From Lactococcus garvieae subsp. garvieae (GTDB lineage Bacteria > Bacillota > Bacilli > Lactobacillales > Streptococcaceae): a stretch of 64,000 nucleotides of DNA. The notes under the pieces were generated by a model. That model worked only from the letters and a program-made list of their open reading frames with translations. It searched no databases and was not told the origin of the DNA. How positions within the stretch are numbered: the first letter of the stretch is position 1; every line of letters starts with the position of its first letter. The position numbers and the translations under genes were made by a program. The DNA is taken from positions 62,001-126,000 of the forward strand of contig NZ_CP118950.1 in the NCBI RefSeq assembly GCF_029024465.1, in the 5' to 3' direction. This document shows positions 17,668 through 25,997 of the stretch, piece after piece.

Positions 17668-19101
17668 ATGAACTTTGAAACAGTCATTGGACTTGAAGTC
17701 CATGTTGAGTTAAATACGAACTCAAAAATTTACAGCCCAACTCCAGCTGAATTTGGTTCTGAACCAAATGTGAATACCAATGTTATTGATTGGGGGATGC
17801 CAGGGGTTTTACCGACACTGAATAAAGGTGTTGTAGTGGCAGGGATGAAGGCTTCTCTTGCTATGAATATGTCGATTCAAAAGAGTATGCATTTTGATCG
17901 TAAAAATTATTTTTACCCTGATAACCCGAAAGCCTACCAAATTTCGCAAGCAGATGAACCTATTGGCTACAACGGCTCTATTGAAATTGAGCTTGAAGAC
18001 GGTACAAAATCGACGGTGCGTATTGAGCGTGCACATATTGAAGAAGATGCTGGTAAAAATACGCACGGAACAGATGGCTATTCTTATGTTGATTTGAACC
18101 GTCAAGGGGTACCCTTGATTGAAATCGTCTCTGAGCCAGATATGCGAAGCGCTGATGAAGCTTATGCTTATTTGACCGCCTTACGTGAATTAATCCTCTA
18201 TACAGGTATTTCTGATGTGAAGATGGAAGAGGGTTCTATGCGCTGCGATGCCAACATTTCATTGCGTCCTTATGGCCAAGAAGAGTTTGGTGTTAAAACA
18301 GAAGTGAAGAACATGAACTCTTTCAGTAATGTCAAGAAAGCCTTAGCCTTTGAAATTGATCGCCAAGCGAAGATTCTGCGTGCTGGTGGTGAAATTCGTC
18401 AAGAAACACGCCGTTTTGATGATAAAACAGGTGAAACGATCTTGATGCGTGTTAAAGAAGGTGCTTCTGATTACCGTTATTTCCCAGAACCAGATTTGCC
18501 ACGTATTGAAATTTCTGAAGCTTGGATTGATGAAGTACGTGCTGAACTTCCTGAGTTTGCAGCAGCGCGCCGTGTACGTTATGTAGAGGAAATGGGTCTC
18601 AGTGAATACGATGCACGCCAGTTGACAAGCTCAAAAGATGTCTCTGATTTCTTTGAAGCAGCTGTGAAATTAGGTGGTGATGCCAAATTGGTATCCAACT
18701 GGCTTCAAGGTGAGGTTGCTCAGTACTTGAACACAGCACATCTGGAACTTAAAGATATTCACTTAACGCCAGAAAATCTCACAGAAATGTTGCGTTTGAT
18801 TGCGGATGGGACAATTTCATCGAAAATTGCGAAAAAAGTCTTCCTCGAATTAGCTAAAAACGGCGGTTCAGCAGAAGCTTTCGTTAAAAAGGCCGGCTTG
18901 GTTCAAATCTCCGATCCAGCTGTACTCTTGCCAATTATTCATGAAGTGTTTGCTAAAAATGAGCAATCTGTTGCGGATTACCGTGGTGGTAAAGAAAATG
19001 CAGCTAAGGCTTTAGTTGGTCAGTTAATGAAAGCAACAAAAGGACAAGCTAATCCGACAGTAGCACAAAAACTGCTCTATCAAGAATTAGATAAAGACTA
19101 A
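17668..19101 (+). CDS. gatB: Asp-tRNA(Asn)/Glu-tRNA(Gln) amidotransferase subunit B
   Basis: GatB (477 aa) binds the mischarged tRNA and catalyses kinase and transamidation steps. It begins [17 protein letters not shown] and shows the family blocks '[19 protein letters not shown]', '[11 protein letters not shown]', '[17 protein letters not shown]' and '[11 protein letters not shown]', with the YqeY-like C-terminal tail. Start at 17668, with AGAAGGAGG upstream inside the gatA end; longer in-frame readings would overlap gatA extensively. Confidence 0.97.
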   Translation: MNFETVIGLEVHVELNTNSKIYSPTPAEFGSEPNVNTNVIDWGMPGVLPTLNKGVVVAGMKASLAMNMSIQKSMHFDRKNYFYPDNPKAYQISQADEPIGYNGSIEIELEDGTKSTVRIERAHIEEDAGKNTHGTDGYSYVDLNRQGVPLIEIVSEPDMRSADEAYAYLTALRELILYTGISDVKMEEGSMRCDANISLRPYGQEEFGVKTEVKNMNSFSNVKKALAFEIDRQAKILRAGGEIRQETRRFDDKTGETILMRVKEGASDYRYFPEPDLPRIEISEAWIDEVRAELPEFAAARRVRYVEEMGLSEYDARQLTSSKDVSDFFEAAVKLGGDAKLVSNWLQGEVAQYLNTAHLELKDIHLTPENLTEMLRLIADGTISSKIAKKVFLELAKNGGSAEAFVKKAGLVQISDPAVLLPIIHEVFAKNEQSVADYRGGKENAAKALVGQLMKATKGQANPTVAQKLLYQELDKD

Positions 19102-19106
19102 TAAAA

Positions 19107-19137
19107 AAATCGTTCAAGGAAGAACGATTTTTTCTTG
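19107..19137. terminator. Bidirectional terminator between gatB and the MATE gene
   Basis: Stem AAATCGTTC/GAACGATTT with a 6-nt loop is flanked by A and T runs, so it can stop both convergent transcripts. The last codons of the minus-strand MATE gene overlap it. Confidence 0.8.
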
Positions 19138-20469
19138 TATATTTTCACGATTAAAGCGGCGAACCATGCGAATGGTTGTAGGAATCAAAATAGCAGTTGA
19201 TCCTATCCAAGCAGCTGGGTTGGATGAAATAATCACGGTGTAATTTAAGAGGTTAACTCCGATGATGGCCACTGCGGCACGCATGACCAATTCTGCCACG
19301 CCACAAATCGTCGGAATGCGCGCATTGCCCAAACCTTGTAGTGTGGAGCGCGTGACGAAGAGAATAGCAAGTAGCCAATAGAAGCCACCATTCACAACAT
19401 AGTAATGTCTAGCCATATCGATAACAGCTGTTTGACTCGGTGAGATAAAAGCAGTCGTGAAGTAGTAGTTCAAACTTACCAAAAGAATGGCGAAGCCAAT
19501 CGCCCAGGAAACAGCTATGAGAAGAGCTTGGAAAAGCCCTTGATTTATGCGGCGGTATTGTTTTGCACCAAAGTTTTGGGCCCCAAAGGTAGCCATAGCA
19601 AGTCCAATCGACATCATTGGCAACATCGCGATTTGATCAATCTTAGATACAATAGCTTGAGTTGCGACAGCGTTTGTGCCCATAGTGTTAAGTGCTACTT
19701 GAAGTGTAATAGAACCAATAGCGATAATACTAGACTGAAATCCCATGGGGATACTCAGGCGTGCATGTGTGCGAATTTCTTGGGTATCGTAAGCAAGAAG
19801 TTTTCGATTAAGGTGTAACTCAGGCACCTTGCGTTTAATATGTAAAACGAGATAGAGAACAGAGATACATTGGGCTAAAATGGTAGCTGCACTTGCTCCT
19901 GCTAAGCCTAAATGGAGAACGAGGATTGCGAAGTATTCAAAGCCTATATTTAAAATACTGGCGACGATAAGTGCATAAAGTGGTGTCTTGGAATCACCCA
20001 GTGCGCGCAGTGCATTTGAATAATAAGCATACAGTGTTGTCGCTGTAAGTCCGCCTAACATAATGCTTAAAAAAGTATGTGCGCCTTGGTAAATCTCAGC
20101 GGGAGTCTGCATAAGTTGCAGCAACTGACCCACAAACAGAACAGACAAGACACTGAGCAAGAGTGAGATAGCTATCGTAAAATACAGCCCTGTCACAAAG
20201 GACTTTTTGACAGCATGTGCATCTTTGGCACCAAAGCGTTGCGCAGTAATAATCGTAAGTCCTGCGGTCATTCCTTGAGCAAAACCAACGATTAAAAAGT
20301 TGATGGAACCCGTAGCACCCACTGACGCAAGAGCATTTTTTCCTAGCGTTTGACCAACAATCAGTGTGTCTGCAGTATTATAGAGCACTTGAAAAAAGTT
20401 TCCCAAGAGCAGGGGAAGGGTGAAGGTAATTAAACCTTTGAGAATGTTTCCTTTTGTTAAATCTTTCAT
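19114..20469 (-). CDS. MATE family efflux transporter
   Basis: A 451-aa protein with twelve predicted membrane segments in two MatE halves. The N-terminus 'ITFTLPLLLGNFFQVLYNTADTLIVGQTLG' and 'ALASVGATGSINFLIVGFAQGMTAGLTIITAQRFGAKD' are typical of the NorM/DinF-related group in Firmicutes that exports cationic drugs against Na+ or H+. The substrate cannot be predicted. No regulatory gene is adjacent; it is convergent with gatCAB. Start at 20469 with AGGAATATT upstream. Confidence 0.92.
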   Translation of the reverse strand: MKDLTKGNILKGLITFTLPLLLGNFFQVLYNTADTLIVGQTLGKNALASVGATGSINFLIVGFAQGMTAGLTIITAQRFGAKDAHAVKKSFVTGLYFTIAISLLLSVLSVLFVGQLLQLMQTPAEIYQGAHTFLSIMLGGLTATTLYAYYSNALRALGDSKTPLYALIVASILNIGFEYFAILVLHLGLAGASAATILAQCISVLYLVLHIKRKVPELHLNRKLLAYDTQEIRTHARLSIPMGFQSSIIAIGSITLQVALNTMGTNAVATQAIVSKIDQIAMLPMMSIGLAMATFGAQNFGAKQYRRINQGLFQALLIAVSWAIGFAILLVSLNYYFTTAFISPSQTAVIDMARHYYVVNGGFYWLLAILFVTRSTLQGLGNARIPTICGVAELVMRAAVAIIGVNLLNYTVIISSNPAAWIGSTAILIPTTIRMVRRFNRENIQEKIVLP

Positions 20470-20565
20470 AATATTCCTAAATTCTTTGCTTTATACATTG
20501 TAAACTTTTTATATCTATAAAACAATAGCACAACTGCTTTTATTGTGGTCTTTAAACAAAAAGAA

Positions 20566-20586
20566 AAAGCACCGTAAAGGTGCTTT
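20566..20586 (-). terminator. Terminator of the cold-shock gene (minus strand)
   Basis: 8-bp stem AAAGCACC/GGTGCTTT with a 5-nt loop, then TTC and five T on the minus strand. Confidence 0.8.
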
Positions 20587-20594
20587 AATTACCA

Positions 20595-20792
20595 TTATTT
20601 AGTAACGTTGATTGCTTGAGGTCCACGTGGGCCTTCTTCAAGATCAAAGCTAACTTTTTGGCCTTCATCAAGAGTTTTGAAGCCATCAGTTTGAATAGCT
20701 GAGAAGTGTACGAATACATCGTTGCCTTCTTCAGTTGTAATGAAGCCAAAACCTTTAGTAGCGTTAAACCATTTTACAGTTCCTTGTGCCAT
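20595..20792 (-). CDS. csp: Cold-shock protein, CspA family
   Basis: A 65-aa single-domain OB-fold RNA chaperone: [18 protein letters not shown] with RNP1 (KGFGFI) and RNP2 (VFVHF) intact. Csp proteins bind single-stranded RNA and keep it open for translation at low temperature. The start at 20792 has AAAGGATG upstream; an in-frame ATG further 5' would add 21 residues foreign to the family. A leader of at least 60 nt precedes it, as usual for csp genes. Which of the several lactococcal csp paralogues it is cannot be decided. Confidence 0.96.
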   Translation of the reverse strand: MAQGTVKWFNATKGFGFITTEEGNDVFVHFSAIQTDGFKTLDEGQKVSFDLEEGPRGPQAINVTK

Positions 20793-20903
20793 TTGAATAC
20801 ATCCTTTCTTTAGTTTGGTAAATCTTATCTTCGGAAAGCGTGTAACAAAAAGCATAAACGTTAACTTGAAAAAAACTTACAGCTTTATGATACCATATAA
20901 AGT

Positions 20904-21422
20904 ATGGAAAAGAAAGCGCTAATTCGAAAAGAAATGATAAATTTACTGAAAAGTTTTGATTTTGCTGACAAAAGCCACCAAAGTCAGAAAATTATTACAA
21001 AACTGCTTGAATCTGAACAATGGAAAAGCGCAAAAACCGTGGCGCTCTACATGCCGCAAGAGTTTGAATTTGATTTGCATCCCCTTTTCGAGCAGGACGA
21101 TAAACAAATTGTTATACCAAAAACTTTGGCTGATCGTCACATGATTTTTGTAAAATACGACAAAAATGACTTAGAACGCACAAAATTTGGTATACTAGAA
21201 CCTAAGTCTAAAAACGAAGTTGTGCCTGATTTAATTTTGGTCCCCGGCTTGGCTTGGAATAAGGAAGGCTATCGGATTGGTTTTGGCGCGGGATATTATG
21301 ACCGTTATCTGACAAGCTTTTCTGGACAAACAGTGAGTCTATGTTATGATTTCCAGCACAAAGACTTTCATCCAGAACCTCATGATATAAGCATAGGAGA
21401 AATATTTACTTATGAACATTGA
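20904..21422 (+). CDS. 5-formyltetrahydrofolate cyclo-ligase
   Basis: A 172-aa protein of the MTHFS/YgfA family, which converts 5-formyl-THF to 5,10-methenyl-THF with ATP. The P-loop-like signature 'GFGAGYYDRYL' and 'LVPGLAWNKEGYRIG' are diagnostic. No Shine-Dalgarno is visible before the ATG at 20904 (upstream is TACCATATAAAGT), so it may be translated from a very short leader or start slightly elsewhere. It overlaps the rhomboid gene by 11 nt; the pair ygfA-rhomboid is common in Gram-positives. Confidence 0.93.
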   Translation: MEKKALIRKEMINLLKSFDFADKSHQSQKIITKLLESEQWKSAKTVALYMPQEFEFDLHPLFEQDDKQIVIPKTLADRHMIFVKYDKNDLERTKFGILEPKSKNEVVPDLILVPGLAWNKEGYRIGFGAGYYDRYLTSFSGQTVSLCYDFQHKDFHPEPHDISIGEIFTYEH

Positions 21423-22104
21423 TATGATAAAAAAAGACTTTATGAAGCATAAAGCGACTTATATTTTATCACTTTTAACAACGATGGTTTGGCTTTATCA
21501 ATTTTTACGTTATGGTTTAGCTGCAACCTCAGCAATTAACCTTTTTAATACTGGTGCATTATTCCCACCAGCCATTTTAGCTGATCCAACTCAATTGTGG
21601 CGCCTCGTTACACCAATTTTTATTCATATTGGATGGACACACTTCCTCATGAATACTCTGACGCTCTTTTTTATCGGCCGTCAGGTTGAAGCTGTATTTG
21701 GGAGTCTTAATTTCAGTTTGATATATATTCTTTCAGGAATTTTTGGCAATGCAGCAACCTTTATCTTTTCGCCCAATTCCTTATCTGCAGGAGCATCAAC
21801 TTCGATCTTTGGTCTTTTTGCAGCTATTGCAGGGATAGGCTTTTTTACAGGGCATCCGATGCTAAAACAGATTGGTAAGACCTTTACCATCTTGATTGCG
21901 ATTAATCTATTCTTTAATATGTTTAATCTTAGCTCCGTCAATATTTGGTCACATGTTGGAGGAGCAGTGGGTGGACTTCTTTTAGCTCCTGTGTTTCCAC
22001 CCAAATATTTCAAAAATTCTGTACCCATGCAAAATCGTATTTTATCAGGAGTAACGGTTGTTGTTTTATTTATCGTTTTTCTGATTTTGCCATTTATAAA
22101 ATAA
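21412..22104 (+). CDS. Rhomboid family intramembrane serine protease
   Basis: A 230-aa membrane protein with about six to seven transmembrane segments. The catalytic Ser129 lies in 'SAGASTSIFGLF' and the catalytic His181 in 'WSHVGGAVGGLL'; the structural 'HIGWTHFLMNTLTLFFIGRQVE' (WR-loop/TM2 region with HxxxN-type residues) is present. It is similar to the GluP type of Firmicutes without TPR repeats. Substrates unknown. The start lies inside the end of the upstream folate gene, with AGGAGAA upstream, so the two are cotranscribed. Confidence 0.94.
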   Translation: MNIDMIKKDFMKHKATYILSLLTTMVWLYQFLRYGLAATSAINLFNTGALFPPAILADPTQLWRLVTPIFIHIGWTHFLMNTLTLFFIGRQVEAVFGSLNFSLIYILSGIFGNAATFIFSPNSLSAGASTSIFGLFAAIAGIGFFTGHPMLKQIGKTFTILIAINLFFNMFNLSSVNIWSHVGGAVGGLLLAPVFPPKYFKNSVPMQNRILSGVTVVVLFIVFLILPFIK

Positions 22105-22134
22105 ATAGATTAAAATAAGCAATAAGGAGTAATT

Positions 22135-22587
22135 ATGAAAACTCGTGGATTTGAAATAGTAAGTAAATACAAAAATGAAAACCTAGAACTACCAAGACGT
22201 GCAACCAAGCATGCGGCAGGCTATGACTTATCTGTGGCTGAAAATATTACCATTAAACCTGGGGAAATCAAGCTGGTTTCGACAGGACTGAAGGCATATA
22301 TGCAAGCAGGAGAAGTTCTGTATCTCTATGATCGCTCATCAAACCCGCGTAAAAAAGGTTTAGTGATGATTAACTCGGTAGGCGTCATTGACGGTGACTA
22401 TTATAATAACCCAGGCAATGAAGGCGAGATATTTGCTCAAATGCAAAATATTACGGAATCAGAAGTGGTCTTGGAAAAAGGTGAGAGAATTGTCCAAGCG
22501 GTCTTTATGCCTTTCTTGGTTGCTGATGGAGACGAAGAAGTGACTAAATCTACACGAACTGGCGGCTTTGGTTCCACAGGAAAATAG
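22135..22587 (+). CDS. dut: dUTP diphosphatase
   Basis: A 150-aa trimeric dUTPase, which hydrolyses dUTP to dUMP and keeps uracil out of DNA. All five motifs can be seen: 'HAAGYDLSV', 'DRSSNPRKKGL', 'GVIDGDYYNNPGNEGEI', 'GERIVQAVFMP' and the C-terminal 'RTGGFGSTGK'. The insertions in motif 3 ('DYYNNPGNEG') are of the Gram-positive/phage type. AAGGAG precedes the ATG. A clear terminator follows. Confidence 0.95.
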   Translation: MKTRGFEIVSKYKNENLELPRRATKHAAGYDLSVAENITIKPGEIKLVSTGLKAYMQAGEVLYLYDRSSNPRKKGLVMINSVGVIDGDYYNNPGNEGEIFAQMQNITESEVVLEKGERIVQAVFMPFLVADGDEEVTKSTRTGGFGSTGK

Positions 22588-22639
22588 GAATAATGTCTTT
22601 CTTTTGGTTGAAAGGCGTAAGTATAAAAAGTACAAAAAC

Positions 22640-22661
22640 TACCGCTTTAGCGGTCTTTTTT
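22640..22661 (+). terminator. Terminator after dut
   Basis: ACCGC/GCGGT stem with TTTA loop followed by C and six T. The promoter -10 of the next gene begins only 5 nt beyond it. Confidence 0.8.
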
Positions 22662-22671
22662 GTGCTATAAT
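22662..22671 (+). promoter_or_regulatory. Extended -10 promoter of a predicted leaderless mRNA
   Basis: TGCTATAAT ends at 22671, 6 nt before the ATG at 22678. Transcription normally begins about 7 nt after the -10, that is at the A of the start codon. Confidence 0.6.
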
Positions 22672-22677
22672 GGTAAA

Positions 22678-24036
22678 ATGAATTCATTGCGCATTATTCA
22701 CTTGAACGATTTGCACTCGCATTTGGAACGATTTCCAGTGATTGAGCGTTTTTTTGCGGAAAAATCAGTTGGGCATCCAGATGTCTTACGCTTTGACTTA
22801 GGGGATAATGTTGATCGGGTACATCCTTTAACGGAGGCAACAGGAGGGCAGATTAATGTTGCTTTGATGAATGAGCTGGATTTGACAGCAGCGACCCTCG
22901 GCAACAATGAAGGTTTAGGCTTAACTCATGATATGCTAAGCCGTTTATATAATCAAGCAGACTTTGATATCTTGCTTTCAAATATCACGAATATGCCTTT
23001 TACCCAAGGCCCTAAAATTATAAAGAGCAGTTGGGGGATGCGTATTGGAATTCTTGGCTTGACAGCTCCTTATCTCGCCTATTTACAAACAGGTTGGGAT
23101 ATTGTTGATCCTTTTGTTTGCTTGGATCAGCTCTTGCCACTGGATTGTGACTTTACGATTCTTTTGAGTCATTTGGGTAAGGCCATTGATGAAAAAATCG
23201 CCAAAAATTACGATATCGATTTAATTATTGGAAGCCATACGCATCATCTTTTTGAACACGGAGCCGAGTTACACGGAACCTTACTTGCAGCTGCTGGAAG
23301 GTATGGAGAGCATGTCGGTGAAATCAATCTTACCTTTGATCAAAATAATAAAATAATTGCTTCAGAAATTTCCACGATTGCTACCAATACGCTGAAAAAA
23401 AAAAGTGACGCTTTACATATCAACTCGTGGGAATTGGAAGGGCGGAAAATGTTGCAAGGCAGGGCTGTCGCCGAAATTCCGCAGAGTTTGACCAATGTTT
23501 ATCCTGACTATGAGGCAAGCTATTTTATTGCGGAGTTACTTGCCCGATATGGCAAGGTGGGTGCTTGTGTTTTCAATACTGGACTCTTAGTTACAGAAGC
23601 ATTGCCAAGCCAATTTACTTTAGACGATTTACACCAATTTCTGCCGCATTCCATGCGTTTGGTGCGGCTTACGATGCGGGGGAAGGAACTGAAAGAAGTT
23701 TTACGTGAAATGCTTGATGTATCTGCAATGCTGTCGGGACAAAACATTCGCGGTATGGGTTTTCGAGGGAAACGATTTGGGCAGCTTATCTTTCAGGGAA
23801 TAAGTTTCGATAGAGGGAGATTTTATTATAGAAATACGGCTGTGCGCGATGCGGAGTCTTATAGCATAGTCGTCCCTGATCAGTATCTCTTTGCTTGGTA
23901 TTTCCCTTTATTGAAAAAACAAGAGAAAACAGAAATACTTTTTCCGTATTTTCTACGAGAAATAGTAGCAAATGAATTAAAAAACGAGAAAATGAACAAA
24001 AAGAGAAAGGGAGAGGAAAGTGCCAAAAGAAGTTGA
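22678..24036 (+). CDS. Metallophosphoesterase, YunD/5'-nucleotidase type
   Basis: A 452-aa cytoplasmic protein (no signal peptide) with the calcineurin-like phosphoesterase fold: 'IIHLNDLHSHLERF' (metal Asp and His), 'FDLGDNVDR', 'LGNNEGLGL', 'LLSHLG' and 'IGSHTHH', then a 5'-nucleotidase C-terminal domain. It resembles YunD of Bacillus. The real substrate is unknown. There is no Shine-Dalgarno; the start is fixed by the family N-terminus and the promoter geometry, which predicts a leaderless transcript. Its end overlaps the yutD-like gene by 17 nt. Confidence 0.9.
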   Translation: MNSLRIIHLNDLHSHLERFPVIERFFAEKSVGHPDVLRFDLGDNVDRVHPLTEATGGQINVALMNELDLTAATLGNNEGLGLTHDMLSRLYNQADFDILLSNITNMPFTQGPKIIKSSWGMRIGILGLTAPYLAYLQTGWDIVDPFVCLDQLLPLDCDFTILLSHLGKAIDEKIAKNYDIDLIIGSHTHHLFEHGAELHGTLLAAAGRYGEHVGEINLTFDQNNKIIASEISTIATNTLKKKSDALHINSWELEGRKMLQGRAVAEIPQSLTNVYPDYEASYFIAELLARYGKVGACVFNTGLLVTEALPSQFTLDDLHQFLPHSMRLVRLTMRGKELKEVLREMLDVSAMLSGQNIRGMGFRGKRFGQLIFQGISFDRGRFYYRNTAVRDAESYSIVVPDQYLFAWYFPLLKKQEKTEILFPYFLREIVANELKNEKMNKKRKGEESAKRS

Positions 24037-24622
24037 CGAATCAAAATTAAATTATAATCGTTTTCCTGGCGAGCAGGTGACTGCTACAGAAGACATTGTA
24101 AAAGTAGGTGGTAAGACTTTTCATCTGGTTTACAATTATCGTGAAGGGTTCGATGCTGAAAAGCTGGAGCAGCGATTTAGCGATATTTTCGATAAGTATG
24201 ATTACATTGTGGGAGATTGGGGCTTTGAGCAGCTCCGTTTAAAAGGTTTTTTCTCAGTGAGTCGAAAAAAAATGCAATCTGAAAACAAGATTGATCGACT
24301 GGAAGATTATCTCAATGAATATTGCAATTATGGCTGTGCCTACTTTGTTTTACGTCGTGTCCGCTCACAAGATGAAGCTTACACATCAGAACGTGTTTTT
24401 GAAGATAAGCCGCGACAACCTAAATTTGAAAAACCACGACGTCGTAATAATCGCAACAAAAATCGGAGTACTCAAGAAAAGCAAAAGAAAAATGAGAAAA
24501 AGACTTTTGAGATTCGCGATAAAGCAGGCAAGAAGCCTGCTAAAATAAAACAAAATGAGAAAAATGAGAAAGATATACCCTCTAAATCTAATTTTGTAAT
24601 ACGAGAACGTTCAAAAAAATAA
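24020..24622 (+). CDS. yutD: YutD family protein (DUF1027)
   Basis: A 200-aa protein with the DUF1027 domain at residues 30-120 ('YNYREGFDAEKLEQRFSDI', 'YDYIVGDWGFEQLRLKGFF', 'CNYGCAYFVLRR') and a basic, low-complexity C-terminal tail rich in Lys, Arg, Glu and Asn. Function unknown. Start is GTG at 24020 preceded by GGGAGAGGAAA and inside the end of the phosphoesterase gene. The yunD-yutD-rlmN neighbourhood is a known Gram-positive arrangement. Confidence 0.85.
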   Translation: MPKEVDESKLNYNRFPGEQVTATEDIVKVGGKTFHLVYNYREGFDAEKLEQRFSDIFDKYDYIVGDWGFEQLRLKGFFSVSRKKMQSENKIDRLEDYLNEYCNYGCAYFVLRRVRSQDEAYTSERVFEDKPRQPKFEKPRRRNNRNKNRSTQEKQKKNEKKTFEIRDKAGKKPAKIKQNEKNEKDIPSKSNFVIRERSKK

Positions 24623-24717
24623 AATAGACAAATGTTATAAATGTGTCTAAAAAGTTATTGAATAATATGCAAAAAAGTTCCCTCAAAAATTTTTTTGTGA
24701 AAACTATCGGAGATATA

Positions 24718-25788
24718 ATGGAAAAACAAACAATTTACGGCTTAACACGTGATCAACTTATTGATTGGGCGATTGAAAATGGTGAAAAAAAATTTCGTGC
24801 AACCCAAGTATGGGATTGGCTTTACCGAAAACGTGTCCAAACGTTTGAAGAAATGACAAACCTCTCCAAGGATTTTATTGCAAAGTTGAATGAACATTTT
24901 ATTATGAATCCTTTGGAGCAAGTCGTTGTACAAGAGTCAGAAGATGGCACGGTTAAGTATCTTTTTATGTTACCAGATAAAATGATGATTGAAACTGTGT
25001 TGATGCGCCAATCCTATGGTTTATCTGTATGTGTGACTACACAGGTGGGATGTAATATGGGATGTACGTTCTGTGCCTCTGGTATTCTAAAAAAAGAGCG
25101 TGACGTGACAGCTGGAGAGATAGTCGCTCAAATCATGTTGGTCCAAAAATACTTTGATGAAAAAGGCCAAGATGAGCGTGTTTCTCATGTTGTAGTTATG
25201 GGTATCGGTGAACCCTTTGACAACTATGTAAACTTGATGAACTTTTTACGTACGATCAATGATGATAACGGTCTTGCTATTGGGGCACGTCATATTACAG
25301 TGTCAACCTGTGGTTTCATGCCAGCAAAAATTAAAGAGTTTGCAAATGAAAACTTACAGGTGAACTTGGCTATTTCTTTACACGCACCAAACAATGATTT
25401 ACGCACAAGTCTGATGCGTATCACACGTAGCGCGCCACTCGAAAAACTTTTTGATGCGATCGATTATTATACTGAAACAACAAATCGTCGGGTAACCTAT
25501 GAGTACATCATGCTTTCTGGAGAAAATGATACACCGGAAATTGCTCAAGAATTAGCTGATTTAATAAAACCCCGAAATAAACTTTCGTATGTCAATCTGA
25601 TTCCCTATAACCCTGTCGCTGAACATATCAAATATGAACGTTCAACTCGAAATGATACGGCGAAGTTTTACGATGTGCTCAAGAAAAATGGTATCAACTG
25701 TGTTGTGCGCCAAGAGCACGGTACAGACATTGATGCCGCTTGCGGACAACTCAGAAGCAAGCAAATTAGAAAAAATAAAGAAAAGTAA
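24718..25788 (+). CDS. rlmN: 23S rRNA/tRNA (adenine-2-C2) methyltransferase RlmN
   Basis: A radical-SAM enzyme (356 aa) that methylates C2 of A2503 in 23S rRNA and A37 of some tRNAs. The iron-sulfur cluster cysteines are Cys112, Cys116 and Cys119 in '[12 protein letters not shown]'; the methyl-carrying Cys342 lies in 'DIDAACGQL'. Other signs are '[12 protein letters not shown]' and 'VSTCGF'. The start at 24718 has CGGAGATATA upstream; an in-frame extension to 24643 lacks a site and is unlike the family. Confidence 0.96.
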   Translation: MEKQTIYGLTRDQLIDWAIENGEKKFRATQVWDWLYRKRVQTFEEMTNLSKDFIAKLNEHFIMNPLEQVVVQESEDGTVKYLFMLPDKMMIETVLMRQSYGLSVCVTTQVGCNMGCTFCASGILKKERDVTAGEIVAQIMLVQKYFDEKGQDERVSHVVVMGIGEPFDNYVNLMNFLRTINDDNGLAIGARHITVSTCGFMPAKIKEFANENLQVNLAISLHAPNNDLRTSLMRITRSAPLEKLFDAIDYYTETTNRRVTYEYIMLSGENDTPEIAQELADLIKPRNKLSYVNLIPYNPVAEHIKYERSTRNDTAKFYDVLKKNGINCVVRQEHGTDIDAACGQLRSKQIRKNKEK

Positions 25789-25799
25789 TAAAAAAATAA

Positions 25800-25847
25800 A
25801 AGAAACCGGCATAAAGGCTCAACCTTGGTATTGCTGGTTTCTTTTTG
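25800..25847 (+). terminator. Terminator after rlmN
   Basis: An 11-bp stem AGAAACCGGCA/TGCTGGTTTCT with one mismatch-like G-T pair and a 20-nt loop, followed by five T. Confidence 0.75.
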
Positions 25848-25869
25848 TATATTTATTATTTTTTATAAA

Positions 25870-25884
25870 ATGAAAGCGCATTAT
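25870..25884 (+). promoter_or_regulatory. cre box 1 upstream of arcA
   Basis: ATGAAAGCGCATTAT matches WTGNAANCGNWNNCW with one mismatch (position 14). It lies about 17 nt upstream of the -35 of the arcA promoter and just before another TATAAT (25885-25890). Confidence 0.6.
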
Positions 25885-25900
25885 TATAATAGTGTTCCAT

Positions 25901-25929
25901 TTGCATTCAAAAAAAGATTAGACTATAAT
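25901..25929 (+). promoter_or_regulatory. Predicted arcA promoter
   Basis: TTGCAT, 17-bp spacer, TATAAT. The predicted start near 25936 lies at the edge of cre box 2. Confidence 0.7.
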
Positions 25930-25937
25930 AAAAGATG

Positions 25938-25952
25938 TTGAAAGCGCTTTTA
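25938..25952 (+). promoter_or_regulatory. cre box 2 at the arcA transcription start
   Basis: TTGAAAGCGCTTTTA matches the cre consensus with one mismatch and is centred a few bases after the predicted start, a typical position for CcpA repression. CcpA control of arc genes is established in lactic acid bacteria. Confidence 0.7.
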
Positions 25953-25997
25953 CAATTTTAATATATAGTTTTATATAAAAGAAAGGATGCTTATCTC

